Numbered from the stretch's first letter, positions 10,566-21,495 are shown. The stretch: 64,000 nt of DNA from Odontocerum albicorne (GCA_949825065.1 OX463864.1:17621327-17685326), one strand, 5' to 3'. The notes: generated by a model not told the origin, from the sequence alone. Numbers and translations are program-made.

Positions 10566-10789
10566 ATATATATATATATTTAGGTTACTTAAGTTAACCC
10601 GAGATCTATTCATTATTACCCAACGAGAATTCGCCATAACTTTTGCCTTCCAAAAAACTGAATGACAAATTTATTTTCGTTGTCTTTGTGTTTTATACGT
10701 TAAGGATAGATTATATAAGTATTGTTGAAGCTACAAAAACTGTATAAATATAGGTTCTCGCATGTAAAATAAGAGATGTACGATAACTT

Positions 10790-11740
10790 AATCAGTTTAA
10801 AATAAGTTTTTAGTTATTCCTTAAACTAATTAAAATAAGAAAATGTAGATTGTCTACAATAATTAGGGAATTAACAAGTTGAGGAATTCTGCTATTTGAT
10901 TAAAACTAATTTATAGTTATTTCTTAAACTAAATAAAATTTAAAAAATGTAGATTGTCTACAATAATTAGGGAATTAGCAAGTTGAGGAATTCTACTGGT
11001 TGATTAAAATTAGTTTATAGTTATTTCTTAAACTAAATAAAATTTAAAAACTGTAGATTGTCTACAATAATTAGGGAATTAGCAAGTTGAGGAATTCTGC
11101 TATTTGATTAAAATTAGTGTATAGTTATTTCTTAAACTAAATAAAATTTAAAAAATGTAGATTGTCTACAATAAGTAGGGAATTAGCAAGTTGAGGAATT
11201 CTGCTATTTGATTAAAATTAGTTTATAGTTATTTCTTAAACTAAATAATTTTTTTTAAATGCAGATTGTCTACAATAATTAGGGAATTAGCAAGTTGAGG
11301 AATTCTGCTGTTTGATTAAAATTAGTTTATAGTTATTTCTTAAACTAAATAATTTTTTTTAAATGCAGATTGTCTACAATAATTAGGGAATTAGCAAGTT
11401 GAGGAATTCTGCTGTTTGATTAAAATTAGTTTATAGTTATTTCTTAAATTAAATAAAATTTTAAAATGTAGATTGTCGACAATAATTAGGGAATTAGCAA
11501 GTTGAGGAATTCTGCTATTTGATTAAAATTAGTGTTTAGTTATTTCTTAAACAAAGTAAAAATGTAAAAATGTAGATTGTCTACAATAATTAGGGAATTA
11601 GCAAGTTGAGGAATTCTGCTGTTTGATTAAAATTAGTTTATAGTTATTTCTTAAACTAAATTAAAAAAAAAATAGATTATGTACAATGATTAGGGAACTA
11701 AGCAAGTTGAGGAATTCTGCTATTTGGGTAGTCAATTCTC
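10790..11740 (+). repeat. 104-bp tandem array, about nine units, LINE A-derived
   Basis: The landmark TGTCTACAATAATTAGGGAA recurs at 10851, 10955, 11059, 11163, 11267, 11371, 11474 and 11579, with a diverged last unit near 11677. Each unit holds GTAGATTGTCTAC (a 5-bp-arm palindrome) and GCAAGTTGAGGAATTCTGCT. The last unit runs without a break into LINE A sequence (GGGATATCGAGC at 11760). The same AAGTTGAAGAATTCTGCT occurs once in the 51.0 kb LINE A copy, where it encodes QVEEFC. The array is therefore an amplified piece of LINE A. Confidence 0.85.
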
Positions 11741-11850
11741 AGATGATTGAAGAGTTAAGCGGGATATCGAGCGTTAGGCAACAAAGTCAATGGAGGACAA
11801 AAAAATATATATTCGAACAGAATTGTATTAAAATCTCTAAGTTTTGTTAG
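11740..11850 (+). mobile_element. LINE A fragment downstream of the array
   Basis: GGGATATCGAGCG, GGCAACAAAGTCAATGG and AAAATATATATTCGAAC match 16540-16605 and 51110-51190. Confidence 0.65.
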
Positions 11851-12090
11851 TCTTTCTACATTCATTCATTCATTCTACATGACTTAACCATATCGTAGTA
11901 GTCTCCTTCATCTTACTCAACATATCAGTCTTAAGTTCATATTAATCCCTTAACACTTAATTCCGTATTATATCATACATTGTCACCCCATGTATTTTTC
12001 TAAATGCTTGCATTTTTACAGCATTTATTCAGCTCATTTTAGCCTTTTTATACGTCCACGTTCACTCCAATACATCAAAGTTGGTACTCA
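11850..12090 (-). mobile_element. LINE A fragment
   Basis: Minus strand: covers the MYGSE region to the FGHV/ERMN region (AATACATGGGGTGACAATGT, TGAGTAAGATGAAGGAG). It lies in inverted orientation to the neighbouring array. Confidence 0.65.
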
Positions 12091-13018
12091 AATACTTTAG
12101 TGGCCTGTCATCATCTTCGACACTGTCCATTTCGAGTTAATATGTTTTATTACCCCATTGATTTTGTTTCTTATCGCTACACGCCATTCGATATTCCTCC
12201 TTATCCTCTTAACTTTTCATATTTTAAGAAAATACTACCCAAAGAGTTGAATTATTCAACTGGCTTCAATCTTGAATCTTTTCTCGCATTTATTGCTTAT
12301 AATTTTTTTTTCACATTTTTCTATCACAAAGACTATTTTTAATTTGTAAAGTGTGTTTTTAAAATTATTCTTGACTTGTTTACCACGTAGAAAAAAAAAT
12401 ATTTGTGTTAATACCATTCCTATATATATATACTCGTAAAATTATTGAAATGTTCAATAAAGACGGATTGTTTTATTGAAGGAATACCGAAGAAAATTTA
12501 TCGGCCTATGCCATTTTCTAAACTGGCCACATTATTAATTGGCGCCAAATTCATAACTTCAACCGGAAACGGCGCCATTTTGTTCAGTCGACAGTATGGC
12601 GTAGTGCCAACGTCATAAAGTCGAATTTCTCCTGTTTCGTTATTTTATCTAGGTTTATTTCTGCTGAAATGTGTTAAGACTCTTGTCAATACTCGAAGGA
12701 GGCCTCAATACACTCGGTTTAATTTGAACAAGAAGGGTTGCTTGCGGTTAAAACACAAATATTAGGATATAATACCGGGGAGGTGTTGTTGACTGCTTTT
12801 GCCACACTTTACGTGGTGGCGCTTTTTGCGGTGATTCTTTAGAAATTGACACTTCCCATTTCGTTAATTAAGTTTGTTTTAGACTCGCATTTATTATTTT
12901 AAACATTTATTCAGTCACTCATTTCAGTACTTGTCAAAATCAGACGTTTTAATTTATTTATTTTTCATGATTAGTATATACTTTGAATACATAATACAAA
13001 TTTATGAAAATATAGATT
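12090..13018. other. unassigned stretch
   Basis: Mostly AT-rich, with a TACTCGTA octamer at 12431-12438 inside a TA run. 12535-12620 holds two GGCGCC-containing strings and 12700-12850 is GC-richer; neither was identified. Confidence 0.35.
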
Positions 13019-13019
13019 A

Positions 13020-13624
13020 CGAGGGTGGTCCCAGAAGTACCCGACCTGACGTATAGATGGCGGTTGTTGCTTTAAAAAATTACTATGGTAGGAAGAACTA
13101 AACTTATAAAGCTTAAGTTTCTAGTTTTAAGACGCTACGTTGTTTAGTATTTGTTTGGCAGCCATCAATAGTGAACGCTATCAGTGAATTTGTAAACATT
13201 GAAAAAATTGGTCATCGTTATGTGATACAATACTTTCATTTGAAAGGTCTAAGTCCAACCAATATCAAAGCCGAGCTAGATTCTACTCTGGGGGAGTCTG
13301 CTTCTTCGTTTACAACAGTACGTACGAGCTGCCAAGACGAACATCGCAGTGGTCGACCAAATGAGGTGACCACGCCAGAAATGGTAAAGGAAATCCACAA
13401 AATGGTATTGGATGACCGTCGATTGAAAGTACGCGAGCTAGCAGACATGGTAGGTATTTCAAAAAGTGCTGTACATTGCATATTGACTGAAAATTTGGAC
13501 ATGAGAAAGCTGTGCGCAACGGAAAAGTGTGTCGAGCTGAAAGGAGACTGTTGAGAAATAAAAATATTTTTTTCCAAATTTTTTGTTTTCTTTGTTAGGT
13601 CGGGTACTTTTGGGACTACCCTCG
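13020..13624 (+). mobile_element. mariner-like element, internally deleted (605 bp)
   Basis: Terminal inverted repeats CGAGGGTGGTCCCAGAAGTA and its counterpart (minus-strand reading CGAGGGTAGTCCCAAAAGTA) are flanked by TA on both sides (13018-13019 and 13625-13626). Inside is the N-terminal half of a mariner transposase; the catalytic DDD region has been deleted. About half the size of a full mariner, it is a non-autonomous derivative with both ends intact. Confidence 0.9.
13171..13554 (+). pseudogene. mariner transposase N-terminal DNA-binding region
   Basis: The frame is open for 127 codons, but its first codon is GTG where an ATG would be expected. It reads EKIGHRYVIQYFHLKGLSPT (first helix-turn-helix), then a junction FTTV/RTSCQDEHRSGRP that lacks about ten residues including the conserved Trp of the linker, then VRELADMVGISKSAVHCILT (second helix-turn-helix) and stops after KLCATEKC. 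The DD34D catalytic domain is absent. A product would bind transposon ends but could not cut. Confidence 0.85.
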
Positions 13625-13904
13625 TAATATGAATGAAAGCCCATTCATTATCCGTGACAAGTATAGTAGAAGGCACAATACAAAATGGGGGATCAGGGTA
13701 CTTGACGTTGGTGCCACCGGAGAAGACTATGTAAGCTAAGTTGTGATATGCATATCCTGTTGCATATAAGACAATGAGCTTCAGTACTTGCTGTTTGTCT
13801 GCGTCTCCTTTCTCCATTTGTTTGCTGATAACTAAGAAGAGCTTTACGCTATGTTCTGCTGCTGTTTGCTTCCAGTTGTGCAGAGCATTAATGTTTTTAA
13901 ACAT
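13625..13904 (-). other. unidentified ORF abutting the mariner
   Basis: On the minus strand, 93 codons run from an ATG at 13904 to the mariner boundary, reading NALHNWKQTAAEHSVKLFL, then KQMEKGDADKQQVLKLIVLY and YPDPPFCIVPS. Composition is more balanced and less low-complexity than most chance ORFs here. The frame then continues by accident into the mariner end. Upstream, a TAG stop precedes the ATG by 18 bases. I do not recognise the family; it could be a relic of an unlisted transposon or part of an old exon. Confidence 0.3.
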
Positions 13905-14343
13905 CTCATGTAGTACGTCATTCTATCTCTTGCGTTGCCCACCTTGATTTTTATATAATATTTGAAAAACCAAAACAGACAAAAAAAAAACAAGATTTAA
14001 TGTGGACACTATCAAATAATAAGGATTTGGGTTCATTGCTTGTCATTTATCATAACTAGGTTTTTTTTACAGAGGAGATGATAATCTGGAAGATCTAGTA
14101 CAAACGGACTGTGTTAAGATATAACTTGAAGAGATAAACCACCAAATCAGGAACGCAACAAAGTCGTCTGTGATGGCAGCACTCCGACTGGTTAATCGAC
14201 ATGGTCAGAGTGGGGCAGATGAATCGAAGAAATCACGCACCTCAAATTTTAGGAATCAACCAAGAAGAAAGAATCTTATTAAAGACATATAAACATCAAC
14301 AACAGGTTGATACTTTAAGCTGATTTTTTATTATTATTTCATT
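13904..14343. other. unassigned, possible old coding relic
   Basis: 14080-14250 has balanced composition and short open frames but no motif that I can name. Confidence 0.3.
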
Positions 14344-14642
14344 CCTTTGGGCATGTAAAACGAATGAATGAAGAAAGACTAACACAATTAATATACAGTG
14401 CATACGTTAATGTAAGGTGTGGTAGAGGAAGACCAACGAAAGTATGATAAAATCAAATGAATGATTTTCTGAAACAAGAAATCAAAGAAAGTCAGAGACA
14501 TCGTAGGAGTTGTAAAAAAAGTGTTTGGATTAAGACGAGGCGATAGATGTGTCGCGGTAGAAACGTGTGGTACTCTTTCCTCTCTGCCTACTGCGACAGG
14601 GAAACGGCGTGATAGTATGTGTGTGGAGAGAAATAAATAATA
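14343..14642 (+). mobile_element. LINE A 3' fragment
   Basis: Follows the FGHV..MNEERL..RCGRGRP..VNDFL..SAYCDRETA landmarks to the end of the ORF, with stops and frameshifts. Confidence 0.75.
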
Positions 14643-14669
14643 GAACAAATAAAAAAAAACTGCTTTTTA

Positions 14670-14900
14670 ATTACGGATGGATATTATTGGAAAAGTTGAG
14701 AGTAGAATGTTGATGCTTTGGACACATTGAGTGGATGAGTTGCGAAAAACTTAAATTAAATGCGAGGAAAGGTAGACGCCGTAGAGAATGGAAAGAGATT
14801 ATTGGATAATTTTAACCTAAAAAGAAAGTGAAAGCATGAGAAAAAGAAGAGAAATAGAAGGAGACAAAAGCTATGTATGGGAAAGCGTGTACATTTATAT
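14670..14900 (+). mobile_element. LINE C-terminal relic, other family
   Basis: Reads MLMLWTH.VDELRKT.IKCE then RRREWKEIIG, a diverged form of the RWxGHVxRM...GRxxxxWxxxI pattern found at the C-terminus of several LINE families. Confidence 0.45.
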
Positions 14901-14934
14901 GATTTTCTTTGTAACTTATTGTCACGTGACAATC

Positions 14935-15110
14935 TTTTCCAACTAACCTGGAAGATTTAAGAGGTCTTATGTAAAAGCCAGACTGGAATCTTTTGTTAAT
15001 GGGTTCTAACAGGAATCAAGCCCTCAACCTTCGGACTGGAAGACAGACGTCCGAGATAAGCCAATGAGATCATCAATTGTGTTCTTTACCTATCCCAATG
15101 GGACAAGGCA
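14935..15110 (-). mobile_element. SINE, near full length
   Basis: Minus strand: a tRNA-like head with a degenerate B box (GGTTGAGGGCTTGATTCC), then TTCCAGTCTGGCTTTTAC and the TTAGTTGGAAAAGATTGTCA tail. Confidence 0.7.
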
Positions 15111-15955
15111 TCATGGCATTTATTTATGTGAGGGATTCAGAACAATTTATGTAGAACAACAATTGCTCCAATCACTCTCAATCTAGATTCAATGGAAGTC
15201 GATTTAAATCAGATCCAACAATTGACCATCCCGGTGAATTGCAATTTGTTGAAGACAGATTGTGTATTTTGCATCCCCGAGGCGTCTCTCGCCATCCCCT
15301 ATGCACGCTGCTAAGCTGAAGCTCGTTCGCTTGTTATTAAGGATAACAAATGTGTTCACTCTAGATAGTCTATCTATTGGTTTTCACAACAAACTAATCC
15401 CGTAGACTTTAGGGGATCGCACCATGAATAGAAGGGATAATATACTTGTAGACAACAGTATATTATAGATTTTTACATAAGTAACTGTTTACGAATTGAC
15501 TTTTGTACGTAAATTATTTTTCAATCGTTTTTCCTCTTTGCTGAGAGGATCGTAATCCCTTTGAGGGATTCTATTATTTGCAGAATTTTCTAATATTTTC
15601 CCGTCTTACGACTTATACGAAGATTTTTTTGTTTATTTTTGTCAAGTAATTATATTTATATTTACATGGAAATCAAGAATAACGATTTTTTTTTTAATTC
15701 AGTGTCCTGTTTTTTATTGAGCCCATCTTTCCTCACGTTTGGCGACACTGGCTGTGATGTAAATTTAAATTTTCAGCCATATTGAATGTGCGATTTGTGT
15801 TTGACAGGAAAGTATTTAAAACGCTTTTTGGCAAGTTTGCGATTTTTTTTAATTTAAAAAATGATCGGACGAAGAATTTGCGTTGTGGTGTAAATGTTGG
15901 ACAATGCTTTTGGCGAGGATGCTTTGCCGAAACCAAGAATTTATGAATGTTATAA
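15110..15955. other. unassigned stretch
   Basis: Mostly AT-rich with GC-richer patches at 15230-15330. No gene recognised. Confidence 0.35.
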
Positions 15956-16125
15956 AAAATGTTGTTTATAGTTAAGGCATTAACGTTGTGAAGGTTTAAA
16001 GACATTGTAATTTATCTTGTTTGCGCTTCCCTGAAGATGAGGTGAAAGTCTTGAAACCGGTAGTGTTATACCGTCACAAAAAAGTGGAATAAACAGTGTT
16101 TGATAAAAATAAATTACAATGGTAT
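15955..16125 (+). mobile_element. solo Penelope terminal repeat
   Basis: Leader block (GTTTATAGTTAAGGCATTAA) followed by the terminal repeat in forward orientation: CTGAAGATGAGGTGAAAG, TTGAAACCGGTAG, TATACCGTCAC, AGTGGAATAAACAGTGTTTG. Compare 6350-6505, where the repeat after the same leader is reversed. Confidence 0.8.
16031..16075 (+). ncRNA. candidate hammerhead ribozyme core
   Basis: CTGAAGA (16031-16037), a short stem II (AGG at 16040-16042 with CTT at 16050-16052), GAAAC, a CGGTA/TACCG stem III with one bulged C, and GTC at 16073-16075 as the predicted cleavage site. All invariant core boxes are present in the required order. Stem I is uncertain: TTCC before the core can pair with GGAA about ten bases after the site, leaving a large loop. 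Confidence 0.5.
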
Positions 16126-16369
16126 AAACGTTCTCAAGAGAGCCGTGAAAAGCCGTGATGACAAGAGGGATGGGCGTCTTTGCATATCAACCACCGATGA
16201 ATGCACATATGTAGAAAAAATGAGGATATTGTGCTTAGTAATTGCCGTGTATTTTATTCTATGGGGGGCTACTTTCAAGGGGAAAATATTAATATTAATA
16301 ATCAATAAATACTTTTTGATAAATATGAACATTTTCGTTGTTTTTTTTTATCAGGCCTCGTAGATGGCA

Positions 16370-16512
16370 AATGAAAAATAAGAGAAACAAAAAAACAGTT
16401 TATTTAAAGTAAGCCCTCGGTTTATATGGATCTGACTTTGTTGCCTTTCATTTGTCCCGAGTAAACTAGGCTTTTACCTATATTTTACTGAGGACTATTT
16501 GGTAGTATTTTC
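16370..16512 (-). mobile_element. LINE G 3' fragment
   Basis: Shares CAGTAAAATATAGGTAAAAG, CCTAGTTTACTCGGGACA and AATGAAAGGCAACAAAG (minus strand) with 34210-34370, 39480-39655 and 62030-62180. Confidence 0.7.
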
Positions 16513-17115
16513 ACAGATTAAGGAAAATTTAAGAGGGATATCGAACGGCCTGTATCGATAGGAAACAAAGTCGATGGGGTACTAAAATATATATTATCGA
16601 ACCGGAGAGTATCAAAATCTTCTGAGATGATAGTGCACTCTAGTATTTTGTGCCAACTTTGATGTATGGGAGTGAAAGGTGGAGGTGGAAAAAACTGATA
16701 GAGGTCGAATAAATGCTGCAGAAATGCATGCGTTGAGAAGAATAAATTGAGTGACAATGTATTACATAATACGGAAGAAAGTGATAAGGGATGAATGTGA
16801 ACTTAAGATTGACGTGATAAAATAAAATGAAGAGGAACACGCTGATAGGGGTTGGACATGTGGAAAACGAATGAATTAATGAAGAAAGACTTACAAAACA
16901 GATACAGTGTAAATGTGAGTGCAAAACGTGTGAACGGAAGACCAAGGAAAGCATGATTGGATCAAGTTAAATGTTTTCTGAAAGAAGGAAACGTAGAAAG
17001 TCAGATAAATTGTAGAAGTCGTTTGAATGTAAAAGGTCCGAAGGATGTCTACCAAGATAGGAAAGTCTGGCGCTCTGTTATATCTGCCTACTCCGACAGG
17101 GAAATGGCGTGATAG
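16490..17115 (+). mobile_element. LINE A, most complete fragment
   Basis: In order, with frameshifts and stops: LVVF (from the YLGS box), GISNGLYR, PTLMYGSE (MYG with Trp-rich follow-up), INAAEMHALRRI, VIRDECELK, GHV/MN region, GRPRKA.LDQV, and a SAYSDREMA-like end. These are the post-RT C-terminal landmarks of a LINE; the RT palm lies upstream in intact elements and is missing here. The 3' end is near the GTGATAGTATGCATGCA string. Confidence 0.8.
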
Positions 17116-17230
17116 TATGCATGCACGTACTGAGGCCATATAAATATGAAAAAAAAGGTTGATGCTTTTTACTCATTATTTATAAGTGATTTAATATTGC
17201 TGTAATATTCTAATATTATCATCAATTGTA

Positions 17231-18126
17231 TTGTGGAGAATCCCGGCAACGAATGTGGTCTGAATGATCAAACTATAGACCATGTATTGTGGAGAATCCC
17301 GGCAGCGAATGTGGTCTGAATGATCAAACTATAGACCATGTATTGTGGAGAATCCCGGCAGCGAATGTGGTCCGAATGATCAAACTATAGACCATGTATT
17401 GTGGAGAATCTCGGCAGCGAATGTGGTCTGAATGATCAAACTATAGACCATGTATTGTGGAGAATCCCGGCAGCGAATGTGGTCTGAATGATCAAACTAT
17501 AGACCATGTATTGTGGAGAATCCCGGCAGCGAATGTGGTCCGAATGATCAAACTATAGACCATGTATTGTGGAGAATCTCGGCAGCGAATGTGGTCTGAA
17601 TGATCAAACTATAGACCATGTATTGTGGAGAATCCCGGCAGCGAATGTGGTCTGAATGATCAAACTATAGACCATGTATTGTGGAGAATCCCGGCAGCGA
17701 ATGTGGTCTGAATGATCAAACTATAGACCATGTATTGTGGAGAATCCCGGCAGCGAATGTGGTCTGAATGATCAAACTATAGACCATGTATTGTGGAGAA
17801 TCCCGGCAGCGAATGTGGTCTGAATGATCAAACTATAGACCATGTATTGTGGAGAATCTCGGCAGCGAATGTGGTCTGAATGATCAAACTATAGACCATG
17901 TATTTTGGAGAATCCCGGCAGCGAATGTGGTCTGAATGATCAAACTATAGACCATGTATTGTGGAGAATCCCGGCAGCAAATGTGGTCTGAATGATCAAA
18001 CTATAGACCATGTATTGTGGAGAATTCCGGCAGCGAATGTGGTCTGAATAATCAAACTATAGACTATGTATTGTGGAGAATCCCGGCAGCGAATGTGGTC
18101 TAAATGATCAAACTATAGACCATGTA
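17231..18126 (+). repeat. 56-bp tandem array, 16 units, LINE B-derived
   Basis: Units start at 17231 and every 56 bases to 18071, each TTGTGGAGAATCCCGGCAGC then GAATGTGGTCTGAATGATCA and ACTATAGACCATGTA. Units 2-4 carry a variant pattern (normal, TCC, CTC) repeated exactly in units 5-7, a 168-bp higher-order repeat. The last unit reads straight into the LINE B ORF tail, where the same sequence encodes ECGLNDQTIDHV. The first unit is more diverged (CAACG), as are the last three. Confidence 0.92.
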
Positions 18127-18279
18127 TTTTTTGGTTGTCCTTTGCGAGACAGATTTGATTTACTAAATGCCGTATCTTTGCCGCGTCCAATGAATGTTGC
18201 GTTTCTTCTTTCTTCGTTGAACTTTTCCACTTATAGGTTGATTGTAAAATCTTTGAAGCTTAATCAGCTAAAACTTTAA
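18073..18279 (+). pseudogene. LINE B ORF C-terminus
   Basis: Frame: ECGLNDQTIDHVFFGCPLRD, RFDLLNAVSLPRPMNVAFLL, SSLNFSTYRLIVKSLKLNQL, stop. A Cys/His pattern (C..DHVFFGCP) resembles the C-terminal ETxDHxLxxCP box of jockey/I-type LINEs. A second copy of this tail and its 3' UTR lies at 27585-27820. The upstream ORF has been replaced by the 56-bp array. Confidence 0.7.
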
Positions 18280-18405
18280 ATGTTCTAGAATTGTAATTTA
18301 AAAAAAAAGTATAATATATTGACTCATATAATTGCATTATGACTTAATTTTGATGACACAAATCATCCTAGTTTGGGTGGATTGCCTATAAAACAAATTG
18401 TCTAT
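18280..18405 (+). mobile_element. LINE B 3' UTR
   Basis: CATATAATTGCATTATGA and AAATCATCCTAG..TGGATTGCC are shared with 27700-27815. Confidence 0.7.
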
Positions 18406-18425
18406 AAAAAAAGTTATGAAACCTA

Positions 18426-19189
18426 CAGTGAAACCCCGTTTTTACGTTTTTGAAGGGACTGATAAAAAAACCCGTAATTGGAAGGAAAACGTAGATTCGG
18501 GGCTAGAAAAAAAAAATGTAAAATTGAAAATTATTTTTTATTTAGATAATCACGCAAATCGGAAAACTTTTTTCAATCGATTCACGATTTTTTATTATCG
18601 TAGCCAAAGTGGTAATGGGTATCCCTAAATCACGCACGAGCAAAACACGTGAAACAACATGTTTATTCACTTTTTCGAGAATTTTCCTTTTCTCTTGAAT
18701 CGATAATATTTTTCTTCGCTGAGACATTATTTGAAGGGATTCAACGAAAAATTAAAAGAAATTTAAAAAATGTAAATTGACACACGACTATTGAAATTGT
18801 GTTTACACGACCGACACGTTTAAAACACGAGCATAGACTGACCAAATACATATACAGTCTGCCTGCCTCTGATTCGCTAAACTTCCCACCAATTGTCTCG
18901 TATTACAGGACTCGTGTAACCTTGACCATGAGCGGTGCAGGTGCAGGTGTCTATAAATAGAAAACATATTTATGCTTCCTAATATTCATTTCAAATATTT
19001 TAAATCGTCGCGCATTTAATTAAATTTATTTATAAATTGATTTGCATTTTAAATATTTCAAACGTAAATTGCGGGAAATAAAAACGTAAAAGCGGGTACT
19101 AAATGTACTAAAAAAAAACGGGATTGGAAAAATTTAACGCAAATAGCGGGGAAACGTGAATTCTGGCACGTAAAAACGGGGTTTCACTG
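18426..19189 (-). mobile_element. pogo/Tigger-like element, internally deleted (764 bp)
   Basis: The ends read CAGTGAAACCCCGTTTTTAC on both strands and are flanked by TA (18424-18425, 19190-19191). Inside, on the minus strand, is the N-terminal helix-turn-helix of a CENP-B/Tigger-type transposase; the DDE core is missing. Confidence 0.88.
18542..18727 (-). pseudogene. Tigger/CENP-B-type N-terminal helix-turn-helix
   Basis: Reads RRKILSIQEKRKILEKVNK then VLLVRDLGIPITTLATIIKN and RESIE. The K-x-L-s-I-x-EKxxILexV and RDLGIPxSTLxTIxKNRExI patterns mark the first DNA-binding domain of pogo/Tigger transposases and CENP-B. It stops at 61 codons; the second DNA-binding domain and catalytic domain are deleted. 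Confidence 0.85.
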
Positions 19190-19797
19190 TAATTATAAGT
19201 ATGTACCACGTGAGTCAACCTTTGGTGTATTTCATCATTACTAAGAAGTCAATAGCTCATCTCGCAATATCCTCCATACACCTATAAAAATACAAAACAT
19301 TTAGAAGTTAATACAAATTTCCGTTACAACTTACTCCTGCAAGCTCAAGTACTCAAACTACTGTTATAACATCAACCACGCTGCGATCCACTGCCTGAAT
19401 TGTTTGCACCTTTTACCTTTATCGAATTCGGCATTTCATGTCATGGGGACCAGATAGGCGTATTGCCTTCGAGCAAAATATGTTCTTCTCCTAACGTAGG
19501 GATGCTGAATATTTTATCAGTTACCATGCATGTTATGTGTTTTTGTAGAGTTTGTATTTTATTTCTTCTCGATGATAATTCTAGAAAATATATTTGAAAT
19601 ATATGTTAAGTGGATATTTCCAAATGTCGTATTCAACTCCAGATAAAGAAAAAATCACCAAGTTCTATCAACTCTATTTGATTATTGAACCATTCAAGGT
19701 GTCCGCAGTATCTACGGGAAAAATTTAATTTTCTTTTTGAGCATGGACAATCCTTATGATCTGCCGATATCAAGATAGTAATAATAAATGTACAAAT
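19189..19797. other. no feature recognised
   Basis: AT-rich sequence. An ORF at 19400-19597 has no recognisable domain. Confidence 0.35.
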
Positions 19798-20225
19798 TAA
19801 ATGGCGCCGTTTAGAGACCAGGCATAAGAGCGCCCTAACTCAGGATTCATTAAATGGCGCCGTTTACAGACCGGGCATAAGAGCGCTCTAACTCAGGATT
19901 CATTAAATGGCGCCGTTTACAGACCGGGCATAAGAGCGCTCTAACTCAGGATTTATTAAATGGCGCCGTTAGAGACCGGGCATAAGAGCACTCTAACTCA
20001 GGATTCATTAAATGGCGCCGTTTATAGACCAGGCATAAAAGCGCTTTAACTCAGGATTCATTAAATGGCGCCATGTAGAGACCAGGCAAAAGAGCGCTTT
20101 AACTCAGGATTTATTAAATGGTGCCGTTTAGAGACCAAGCATAAGAGCGCTCTTACTCAGTATTCATTAAATGGTGCAGTTTAGAGACCAAGCATAAGAG
20201 CGCTCTTACTTAGGATTCAAACCCA
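19797..20225 (+). repeat. 53-bp tandem array, eight units
   Basis: Units begin ATGGCGCCGTTTAGAGACC at 19801, 19854, 19907, 19960, 20012, 20065, 20118 and 20171, with GCATAAGAGCGC and CTCAGGATTCATTAA in each. The first units are more alike than the last three, in which GGCGCC decays to GGTGCC/GGTGCA. Confidence 0.92.
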
Positions 20226-20317
20226 CTATTATTGACATATTAAAATTATTACAAAATAAATATTTCGTATAAGGGTAGGTGGTGGCTGCGACCATTACCT
20301 TAAGTACTTCCCCGCAT

Positions 20318-20405
20318 CTGACTCCAGTCTGGTCTTCACTCGATGCCTCTTTAACATCTTTCTTGTTGTTTGCAAGAGATTTTCACAGAAGTTTCTGCAT
20401 GAAAG
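20318..20405 (+). mobile_element. SINE 3' relic
   Basis: GACTCCAGTCTGGTCTTCAC and CTTGTTGTTTGCAAGAGATT are degenerate forms of the SINE's CCAGTCTGGTTTTCAC and GGTTGGAAGAGATT. Confidence 0.55.
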
Positions 20406-21495
20406 CTTTAAAATACAATAATTATCATGAGTCAATATTACACGATATTCAAAGAGTTGACTAACGGTGTGGAAGCTTCCAAAAGGCTTCTTAATTGTAT
20501 ACATTATTGGAGTGATAATTGGATCCTAAAATGGCGCTTCAGAAATAAATTAATTTAATAAATAATAAATCTAGAGAACCATTGCTTTATTTATATGAGA
20601 AGAATCTTCATACAAAATCGACACAAAAGACATCGCAGAAATCTTTTGTACTCAGATATTATATGAAAAGGGTATTTTTTCGCTAGACCTTTTAACAAAG
20701 CAGGGGTCGTGGAACTTTTTGCCCTGGTTTTTGCTACGCGCAGAATAATGGGTGGTAACAAACGTCCCTGCTGCCCACAAAAACTTTCAATTCCAATCTA
20801 CGAAGTCCTCACGTAAAGATGGTTATTTTGTGTTACATGCAGGAGCCAGGACTAGGAGCAGGAGGGTGTGATGAACCCTTTTATCCCGCGCGTACATGCC
20901 TATTTATACGGTACGCCTTAAAGTTTAGGACTGTGGTGGAGAACCATTGGCATTCGTACTTTTCATACTTATGCCCTCTGTCCATTTATTTTATTAATTG
21001 ATTTGGTATTTACCATATATTGTAGAACTCTGTTTTAAATCACAATGATTTGACACTTAAATGTGAAAATATACACAATTTGTTTCGTTTTACAAAAGTA
21101 TTGTCAAACTGTACTCAATGCATTGCATACAAAGCCAAATATTTTTACAATCTAAAGCTTAAAACTAACAAAAAAAATGTATATGAGCCGACTATCCTGA
21201 CATATTTGGTACCAGCAGCTTTTGATTAACCAGACCTCATAAAATGCTGTCACTACAGTACTATCTTGATCCAACTTAGATGTAAATAAAGCAATATTAA
21301 AGAGACCAATTTAGTTAAAAGAGCTTTAAAAACAAACCCTTGGGATTTTTTCTTTCTTTAGCCAAAAAGGGTTTTGTGTAAACTATAAACGTTTTATTAG
21401 GTTTATTGTTTGGTTTGGTAAACATATTTAATCCTAGGGCTGGGCGTTTTTAAGTTCTGTAAATTTAATTTTAGTTATGTTATTGTGTAGATTTT
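20405..21495. other. unassigned stretch
   Basis: 20690-20960 is GC-richer with a 60-codon frame but has no identifiable motif. The remainder is AT-rich. Confidence 0.35.

Noticed and set aside
12421..12440. TA microsatellite as a promoter TATA box
   Set aside because: It is a simple TA run with no gene downstream.
13236..13624. Minus-strand ORF part across the mariner
   Set aside because: It is the antisense shadow of the mariner helix-turn-helix ORF; only the 13625-13904 part was kept as a question.
17231..18126. CRISPR array
   Set aside because: Units are contiguous with no variable spacers, are derived from a LINE, and lie in a eukaryotic genome.
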